Shown: piece after piece, positions 6,196-10,126 of the stretch | Layout: the number at the start of each line of letters is the position of its first letter | Numbering within the stretch: position 1 is the first letter of the stretch | Origin: an uncultured Candidatus Melainabacteria bacterium | Lineage (GTDB): Bacteria; Cyanobacteriota; Vampirovibrionia; Gastranaerophilales; Gastranaerophilaceae | NCBI GenBank assembly: GCA_934693215.1 | Contig: CAKUVB010000054.1 | Coordinates: 1-10,126, forward strand | Reading direction: 5' to 3' | DNA length: 10,126 nt | The notes under the pieces: model-generated | Seen by the model: the letters and a program-made list of their open reading frames with translations, nothing else | Database searches by the model: none | What the model was told of the DNA's origin: nothing | Made by a program: the position numbers and the translations under genes

Positions 6196-6843
6196 ATGAA
6201 TCAAAATTTACTTAAGCAATACGTTAGTATAGTCCAGAAGGTTGCCAAGATAGAGCAGAGAAGAGTACCGAACCACATGGTTGAGTATGAAGAACTCGTG
6301 AGTATTGGTATTATTGCGGTGCAAGCTATGATTAAGAATAAAACAGAAGAACAGCTTGCTAAATATAATGATGCTTATATGGGAACTGCTGTAAAATGGG
6401 CTATTAGAAATGAACTTCGTCATAGATACAAATGGTATTCTATGAAACATAAAGCTGATTCTGAAAATGGAGAAGAAGCAGAAGAAGGAGCAACTTCAGC
6501 CGGTAAGGTTAAAGAAGCCGTTTATGAAACAATTTTGTCTATTGATGGTTTAGCAGCCTCTGCTACTGATAATGATTCACCATTTGACTTTATAAAAGAC
6601 CCATCTGCTTTACCTGATGAAAAAGCAGAGATTACAGAACTTAGTAAATTAATAAAAGAGGCGATTGCTACTTTACCTCAAAAAGAGCGTACTGTTGTTG
6701 AGTATCGTTTCTATCGTAATATGCAAGCTAAAGATATCGCAAAACAAGTAGGTTTATCACCTTCTCGTATTACAAGAATTGTTCAGTCTGCTTTGGGTAG
6801 TATAAGAGAATATCTTGCTGCTCGTGGACGTAAGGATTATTAA
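6196..6843 (+). CDS. Sigma-70 family sigma factor, FliA/WhiG-like
   Basis: This is a 215-aa alternative sigma factor that lacks region 1.1. Region 2 spans about residues 6-85: YEELVSIGIIAVQAMI (31-46), then YMGTAVKWAIRNELRHRYKW (61-80), equivalent to the core-binding and -10-reading helices. Region 4 spans about 148-207: LPQKERTVVEYRFYRNMQAK (160-179), then the helix-turn-helix IAKQVGLSPSRITRIVQSAL (181-200), which reads the -35. Between them, where region 3 normally lies, is an acidic, Gly/Ala-rich stretch (about 88-145) with only the LSID remnant typical of FliA (114-117). FliA (sigma-28) drives late flagellar genes. The placement after flhB supports that role but does not prove it. It lacks a ribosome site before the ATG, and two overlapping AT palindromes (6175-6192) sit just upstream. 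It ends four bases before rsmI. Confidence 0.85.
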   Translation: MNQNLLKQYVSIVQKVAKIEQRRVPNHMVEYEELVSIGIIAVQAMIKNKTEEQLAKYNDAYMGTAVKWAIRNELRHRYKWYSMKHKADSENGEEAEEGATSAGKVKEAVYETILSIDGLAASATDNDSPFDFIKDPSALPDEKAEITELSKLIKEAIATLPQKERTVVEYRFYRNMQAKDIAKQVGLSPSRITRIVQSALGSIREYLAARGRKDY

Positions 6844-6847
6844 TCCA

Positions 6848-7651
6848 ATGAGAGAGTATCAGTTTTATATTGTACCTACACCTATTGGTAATCTTTCTGA
6901 TATGACATTTAGAGCTATCGAGGTTTTAAAGTCTGTAGATGTTATCGCATGTGAAGATTCAAGAATTACACAAAAACTGTTAAATCATTTTGATATCCAA
7001 ACAAAACTGATTTCTTATCATAAGTATAATGAAAAAAGTAGAATAGATTTTTTTATGAGTCTCTTTGAAGAAGGTAAAAAAGTTGCATTGGTTTCTGATG
7101 CCGGAACTCCTATGATATGTGATCCTGGAAGTTATTTGTTGAAAGAACTTATAAAAAATAAAATTTCATTTACGGCACTCCCTGGAGCATGTGCAGTTAC
7201 AACATTTTTATCTCAAACTCCTAGAGAAGATGAAATTTTTACATTCATTGGTTTTATGCCAAGAGGGACAAATGAAATAATTGAGATATTAGATAAGTAT
7301 AATAATTCAAATGTCGTTTTTTATGAGTCACCAAACAGGATTATAAAAACATTATCAGCAATAAAAGAAGCTCGTGGAAATGTTAATATAGCTATTTCTC
7401 GTGAATTATCAAAATTGTTTGAGGAATCTTTAGTGGGGACGGTAGATGAGGTTTTAGAACATTATAAAGATGGTATAAAAGGTGAGATCGTGTGTATGGT
7501 GTATAAATCACAAAATAATAATACAGAAATAACACCACAAATTAATAAATTGAAAAAAGCCGGTTATAGTACAAAAGATATTTCTAAAATATTATCACTT
7601 TTAACAGATGTTTCGAAAAATGAAATCTATAATGCTATAAGTCAAGGTTAG
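6848..7651 (+). CDS. rsmI: 16S rRNA (cytidine(1402)-2'-O)-methyltransferase
   Basis: RsmI uses S-adenosylmethionine to methylate the ribose of C1402 in the decoding centre of 16S rRNA, tuning start-codon choice and fidelity. Signatures of this tetrapyrrole-methylase-fold family are in order: FYIVPTPIGNLSDMTFRA (6-23), CEDSR (35-39), VSDAGTPMICDPG (82-94), LPGACAVTT (111-119), FIGFMPRG (133-140), FYESPNRI (158-165) and SRELSKLFEE (184-193). The 267-aa length is normal. I chose the ATG at 6848 because the family motif begins only a few residues after it. AAGGA (6832-6836) is a usable but distant ribosome site. A longer TTG start at 6815 would overlap the sigma gene. The gap to the sigma stop is four bases, so this is a tight operon. 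Confidence 0.95.
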   Translation: MREYQFYIVPTPIGNLSDMTFRAIEVLKSVDVIACEDSRITQKLLNHFDIQTKLISYHKYNEKSRIDFFMSLFEEGKKVALVSDAGTPMICDPGSYLLKELIKNKISFTALPGACAVTTFLSQTPREDEIFTFIGFMPRGTNEIIEILDKYNNSNVVFYESPNRIIKTLSAIKEARGNVNIAISRELSKLFEESLVGTVDEVLEHYKDGIKGEIVCMVYKSQNNNTEITPQINKLKKAGYSTKDISKILSLLTDVSKNEIYNAISQG

Positions 7652-7675
7652 TGCAGAATTTAGCCTTTTTAAATC

Positions 7676-7703
7676 TTGACTTTTTAAAAATTATCGTTAC
7701 AAT
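7676..7703 (+). promoter_or_regulatory. Good sigma-70-type promoter before the 64-aa gene
   Basis: TTGACT (7676-7681, five of six to consensus) is 16 bases from TACAAT (7698-7703, five of six). It is the best promoter seen in the window. It should start RNA near 7710, giving a leader of about 60 nt for the gene at 7773 and separate expression of the last three genes of the block. Confidence 0.65.
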
Positions 7704-7743
7704 ACTTAATATAATGTTATAAAAAAGGCAATTTTTTTTGAGT

Positions 7744-7768
7744 TATATACTTTGTATATATACGAGGT
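7744..7768 (+). promoter_or_regulatory. Leader hairpin and ribosome site that fix the start of the 64-aa gene
   Basis: TATATAC (7744-7750) pairs with GTATATA (7754-7760) around a TTT loop, an all-AU-type stem. GAGGT (7764-7768) lies just downstream and close to the ATG at 7773, which chooses that start over an upstream TTG at 7752. The stem ends only three bases before the ribosome site, so it could affect access to it, but it is weak and may be incidental. Confidence 0.45.
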
Positions 7769-7772
7769 CCCT

Positions 7773-7967
7773 ATGAACAAAGATAAATTTAAAAACTTAA
7801 CAGTAATTGATGGTGTTAAATCTGAAACAGAACAGATTAAAGAAACATCTCAGAATACTTATCAATCTAATCCTTTAAAAACAGATTTGTATTCAAGACT
7901 AGCAGCATTTCGTAATTCTCAAAGAAAATTTAATGTCCAAGATGTGATTAAAGATTCTTTGAAATAA
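7773..7967 (+). CDS. Hypothetical small protein (64 aa)
   Basis: I do not recognise this short, hydrophilic protein. It starts MNKDKFKNLTVIDG. The middle (residues about 15-37) is rich in Ser, Thr, Gln and Glu and probably disordered. The C-terminal third, LYSRLAAFRNSQRKFNVQDV (39-58), looks like a basic amphipathic helix that could bind a partner or nucleic acid. The ATG at 7773 has a clear ribosome site, GAGG, five bases upstream. The gene follows the best promoter in the window and ends three bases before the next gene, so the two are probably made together. Its expression signals argue that it is real despite its size. Confidence 0.7.
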   Translation: MNKDKFKNLTVIDGVKSETEQIKETSQNTYQSNPLKTDLYSRLAAFRNSQRKFNVQDVIKDSLK

Positions 7968-7970
7968 TAT

Positions 7971-8480
7971 ATGTACGAGATAAAGAAAAGAATATATTTG
8001 GATTTAGATAAGACTCAGAAAAGTGCATTATGTAATTTTTTGAGAGCATTAGTTAAACAGAATTTAGAAACAAGTGTTTCAGATTTGTTTGACAAGTTTG
8101 TAGAAGATGAAGAATATTATCTACAGGTAAAAGCCTCAAGATTTCCTTTTTTGGAAGATATTCTTTATGATGAAACGTTTAGAAGTGATACAATTTTGTA
8201 TTTGAAAGAATGTAAGAAGTATTATGATTATAAAAAATCACAAGCACCTTTGATTGCGAAGCAAAAAGAATTTGAAAAACAAAAACGAAAGTTTTTACAA
8301 GATGTAAAAATGTCAAAAGAAGCACCTACAAAAAAACAACTTTACTATTACGATAGATTATGTAAAAAATATAATATAGAAAAATTAGATGTAGAAGCTT
8401 TATCAAGATTAGATTTAAAAACAGAGATTGGAAAAATTATAGATGAACATTCAGGAGATAGTTGCCATATTGGTGAATAG
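7971..8480 (+). CDS. Hypothetical Lys/Tyr-rich protein (169 aa)
   Basis: I do not recognise the family. The protein is soluble and highly charged. Residues 1-80 look like a helical domain, beginning MYEIKKRIYLDLDKTQKSAL. Residues about 84-117 are a Lys/Gln/Glu-rich helix that may be a coiled coil. Residues 118-137 contain APTKKQLYYYDRLCKKYNIE; the pattern T-x-K-Q-x-x-x-Y with KKYxI resembles a short C-terminal motif seen in several phage and DNA-related proteins, but I could not verify this. The ATG follows the previous stop by three bases with no obvious ribosome site, so coupling is likely. The last 38 bases overlap the start of prmC in another frame, tying its translation to prmC. Confidence 0.75.
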   Translation: MYEIKKRIYLDLDKTQKSALCNFLRALVKQNLETSVSDLFDKFVEDEEYYLQVKASRFPFLEDILYDETFRSDTILYLKECKKYYDYKKSQAPLIAKQKEFEKQKRKFLQDVKMSKEAPTKKQLYYYDRLCKKYNIEKLDVEALSRLDLKTEIGKIIDEHSGDSCHIGE

Positions 8481-9267
8481 TGGAATTCACCCAAATGAAG
8501 CTAGAATAGAAGTTAAAATGATGATAGAACATTATTGTAACTATACTGCATTAGATGTAATAAGAGGAGTGCCTTTAGATTATGAAAAACTTAAAATTGT
8601 CAGAGAAAAAGCAGGAGTTCGTGCAAGGACTAAAATTCCTGTGCAGTATATTATTGGGCTTGCTGATTTTATGGGGTGTAAATATGTTGTTAATGAAAAT
8701 GTTTTAATCCCAAGAGGAGAAACCGAACAGTTAGTTATGAGAGTGTTAGATATTCTCCGCTCTAATGATATGAAAAAAGTTTTGGATATTGGAACCGGCT
8801 CTGGTTGTATTCCTTGTGCTATAGCACAGGGTGGAGATTATGATATAACATCAGTAGATATATCTTCAAAAGCATTAGAGGTTGCAAAAGAGAATGTAAA
8901 ACGATTCGAGTTAGATAAAAAAATAAAACTTTTAGAGTCAGATTTGTTTTTGAATATACCTAAAAGTGAAAAATTTGATGTAATAGTTTCAAATCCTCCA
9001 TATATTCCTGTTGGTACAGATTTGCAGAAAGAAGTAACCTTTGAACCATCAAGTGCGTTGTTTGCAAATCATAACGGTCTTGAATTTTATGAGAAAATAA
9101 TTCCTCAATCTGGAGAGTTTTTAAATGATGGCGGTTTTATCGCTTTTGAGATTGGATATAATCAAGGCGAAGATGTTTATAAATTGTTAGAACAAGCAGA
9201 TTTTAAAAATATTATTATAGAAAAAGATATGATGGGATTAGATAGAATTGTTTATGCTCAAAAATAA
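8443..9267 (+). CDS. prmC: Peptide chain release factor N(5)-glutamine methyltransferase
   Basis: PrmC methylates the glutamine of the GGQ motif in release factors RF1 and RF2, which is needed for efficient termination. The 274-aa length is typical. An N-terminal helical domain (1-75, ending RTKIPVQYIIG at 62-72) binds the release factor. The Rossmann methyltransferase domain has VLIPRGETEQLV (87-98), VLDIGTGSGCIPCAIA (113-128, S-adenosylmethionine binding), SVDIS (137-141), the catalytic SNPPYIP (183-189) and EVTFEPSSALF (197-207). The IPRGETE motif has Gly where Pro is usual (IPRPETE). The start at 8443 overlaps the upstream gene by 38 bases and has a weak GGAA site, but it is needed for the conserved N-terminal domain. 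prfA, its common neighbour, is not in the window. The stop abuts the convergent gene. Confidence 0.95.
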   Translation: MNIQEIVAILVNSGIHPNEARIEVKMMIEHYCNYTALDVIRGVPLDYEKLKIVREKAGVRARTKIPVQYIIGLADFMGCKYVVNENVLIPRGETEQLVMRVLDILRSNDMKKVLDIGTGSGCIPCAIAQGGDYDITSVDISSKALEVAKENVKRFELDKKIKLLESDLFLNIPKSEKFDVIVSNPPYIPVGTDLQKEVTFEPSSALFANHNGLEFYEKIIPQSGEFLNDGGFIAFEIGYNQGEDVYKLLEQADFKNIIIEKDMMGLDRIVYAQK

Positions 9268-9277
9268 TTATTTTTGA
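9258..9277. repeat. Perfect 20-bp palindrome at abutting convergent stop codons
   Basis: The arms TCAAAAATAA (9258-9267) and TTATTTTTGA (9268-9277) are exact complements, centred on the junction between the prmC stop and the stop of the minus-strand gene. Both genes end in CAAAAATAA, that is Gln-Lys-stop. As RNA the stem would be almost all A-U, so it is at best a weak two-way terminator. No better terminator is seen between these genes. Confidence 0.7.
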
Positions 9278-10074
9278 ACTTTTGTTCGTTTTGCTTGTTT
9301 TGCTTGTTCTGCTTGTATCTCATTAGCATGTTTTGTTCGTTCATCTTTTATGACTTGAGCAAGTTTTTTATTTAAGATGTCAAGTTTTTCGTCATATTTA
9401 TATTCGCTTAAATCATAATTTTTGCCTTGAATATGCATGTTTTCAATTTTTGCGATTTGTTTATCTATAATTGGTTCTGCCATGTGATTATTTTGTTCTG
9501 ACATGACATTGTATCGCATAATTTGTAGTATATCAATCTGTTCGTTTGGAGTTTTTTCATTTAAGAATTTATCAAGTTTTTTTGCATTTAATACATGTTT
9601 TTCTGAAACATTTTCAGCGAAAAACTCTCTTGTTTCTTTCATTGCAGATTCGTTTCTAAATAACTTAAATTCTCTAACTGTAAATTTAGGATTATATAGT
9701 TTATTACATAGTTTTTGCACCTGTTTCATAACAACACCAAGGTGGCTTTGTTCTATCATATTATTCCAAGGGTTTTGTGGTAAATCTAGAATATATCCTT
9801 TATTAACTCTGCTAGAATTTACGTAATGAGTAAACTTCGCTTCTTTGGGATTGTCAACAGGATTAATCTTTAGATTAATATTTTTACCAATAACAGATTT
9901 AATTGTTGATTTCAGTGTTGCTGGTTTAATTTTTCTATCTACAAAATCATATTTTAAACTCTTTAAAATTTTCGAGTTTAATTCAATACTTTTTTCTAAT
10001 CGTTGAGGAGTAGTTCCTCTAGAAATTTTTGTAGGTAGAAATGTTGATTTTTTGTCAATTCTTATTTTTATCAT
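9268..10074 (-). CDS. Hypothetical basic protein with coiled-coil tail (268 aa)
   Basis: I do not recognise this protein. It has no signal peptide or membrane helix. Residues 1-60 are strongly basic (MIKIRIDKKSTFLPTKISRG). Residues about 80-140 are the most conserved-looking part: YILDLPQNPWNNMIEQSHLG (94-113), then LYNPKFTVREFKLFRNES (126-143). Residues 225-268 form a charged helix ending in a short QAK repeat (QAEQAKQAKRTK), encoded by three nine-base units at 9292-9318. The start is uncertain: I prefer the ATG at 10074, while a TTG at 10095 would add seven residues, and neither has a clear ribosome site. It converges on prmC with no gap. It is probably a lineage-specific protein, and nothing assigns a role. 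Confidence 0.68.
   Translation of the reverse strand: MIKIRIDKKSTFLPTKISRGTTPQRLEKSIELNSKILKSLKYDFVDRKIKPATLKSTIKSVIGKNINLKINPVDNPKEAKFTHYVNSSRVNKGYILDLPQNPWNNMIEQSHLGVVMKQVQKLCNKLYNPKFTVREFKLFRNESAMKETREFFAENVSEKHVLNAKKLDKFLNEKTPNEQIDILQIMRYNVMSEQNNHMAEPIIDKQIAKIENMHIQGKNYDLSEYKYDEKLDILNKKLAQVIKDERTKHANEIQAEQAKQAKRTKVQK
9292..9318. repeat. Three nine-base tandem units inside the 268-aa gene
   Basis: The units TGCTTGTTT, TGCTTGTTC and TGCTTGTAT follow one another. On the minus strand they encode the repeated Gln-Ala steps (QAEQAKQAK) near the C-terminus. The length is a multiple of three, so slippage would keep the reading frame. Confidence 0.65.
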
Positions 10075-10126
10075 ATTGGTATAAAACTCAAACAAATTAT
10101 TTTTTGTTAGGTGAATTTACAAAAAT

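Noticed and set aside
6815..6847. TTG start extending RsmI by 11 residues
   Set aside because: It would overlap the sigma gene, and the family's conserved N-terminus begins right after the ATG at 6848.
7752..7772. TTG start extending the 64-aa protein by seven residues
   Set aside because: GAGG at 7764-7767 is correctly spaced for the ATG at 7773 and lies inside the longer version.
9740..9800. Possible metalloprotease-like motif in the 268-aa protein (around IEQSHLG)
   Set aside because: It lacks the HExxH pattern, and no second metal ligand is evident.
10075..10095. TTG start extending the minus-strand 268-aa protein by seven residues
   Set aside because: An ATG follows closely and neither start has a ribosome site, so the ATG was preferred. 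This remains uncertain.
1..10126. CRISPR array, insertion sequence, prophage, tRNA or rRNA
   Set aside because: No spaced direct repeats, transposase, integrase, terminal inverted repeats or cloverleaf-like sequence were seen on either strand by eye.

Overview
The window is AT-rich bacterial DNA with dense, mostly housekeeping gene content. It uses TGA as a stop (for example at the ends of aroA and the glycosyltransferase gene), so the code looks standard. The mix of genes suggests an uncultured gut-type bacterium. It contains the full-length core enzymes Apt, AroA, RsmI and PrmC, a type III export-switch protein (FlhB), a FliA-like sigma factor, and several lysine-rich small proteins I do not recognise. 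My best guess, from gene style only, is a Gastranaerophilales (Melainabacteria/Vampirovibrionia) genome. No marker here proves that, and some low-GC Firmicutes or Elusimicrobia would also fit.

Left part (1-1400): two unrelated hypothetical genes on the plus strand. The first (122-514) has a good ribosome site and a modest terminator. The second (699-1292) encodes a lysine-rich protein with one C-terminal membrane helix. A strong 15-bp stem (1342-1379) with T-tracts on both strands separates this pair from the convergent minus-strand unit.

Minus-strand unit (1403-3297): a processive family 2 glycosyltransferase in the membrane, translationally coupled by an ATGA overlap to adenine phosphoribosyltransferase (apt). 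Its promoter lies in the divergent region 3298-3402.

Main plus-strand block (3403-9267): seven co-directional gaps or overlaps link a 125-aa hypothetical protein, aroA, flhB, a FliA-like sigma gene, rsmI, a 64-aa hypothetical protein, a 169-aa hypothetical protein and prmC. The first gene appears to have a promoter that would start the mRNA at or next to its ATG. A second, better promoter (7676-7703) precedes the 64-aa gene, so the last three genes can be expressed separately. Two enzymes in the block act on the translation machinery: RsmI methylates 16S rRNA and PrmC methylates release factors. FlhB and the sigma factor point to flagellar (or, less likely, injectisome) export and its gene control.

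Right end (9268-10074): an unrecognised minus-strand gene that converges on prmC with no intergenic base. The two stop codons abut at the centre of a 20-bp perfect palindrome. I see no tRNA, rRNA, CRISPR array, insertion sequence or prophage. I also see no clear defence or otherwise new system. The most interesting items are the unrecognised genes and the unusual gene boundaries.
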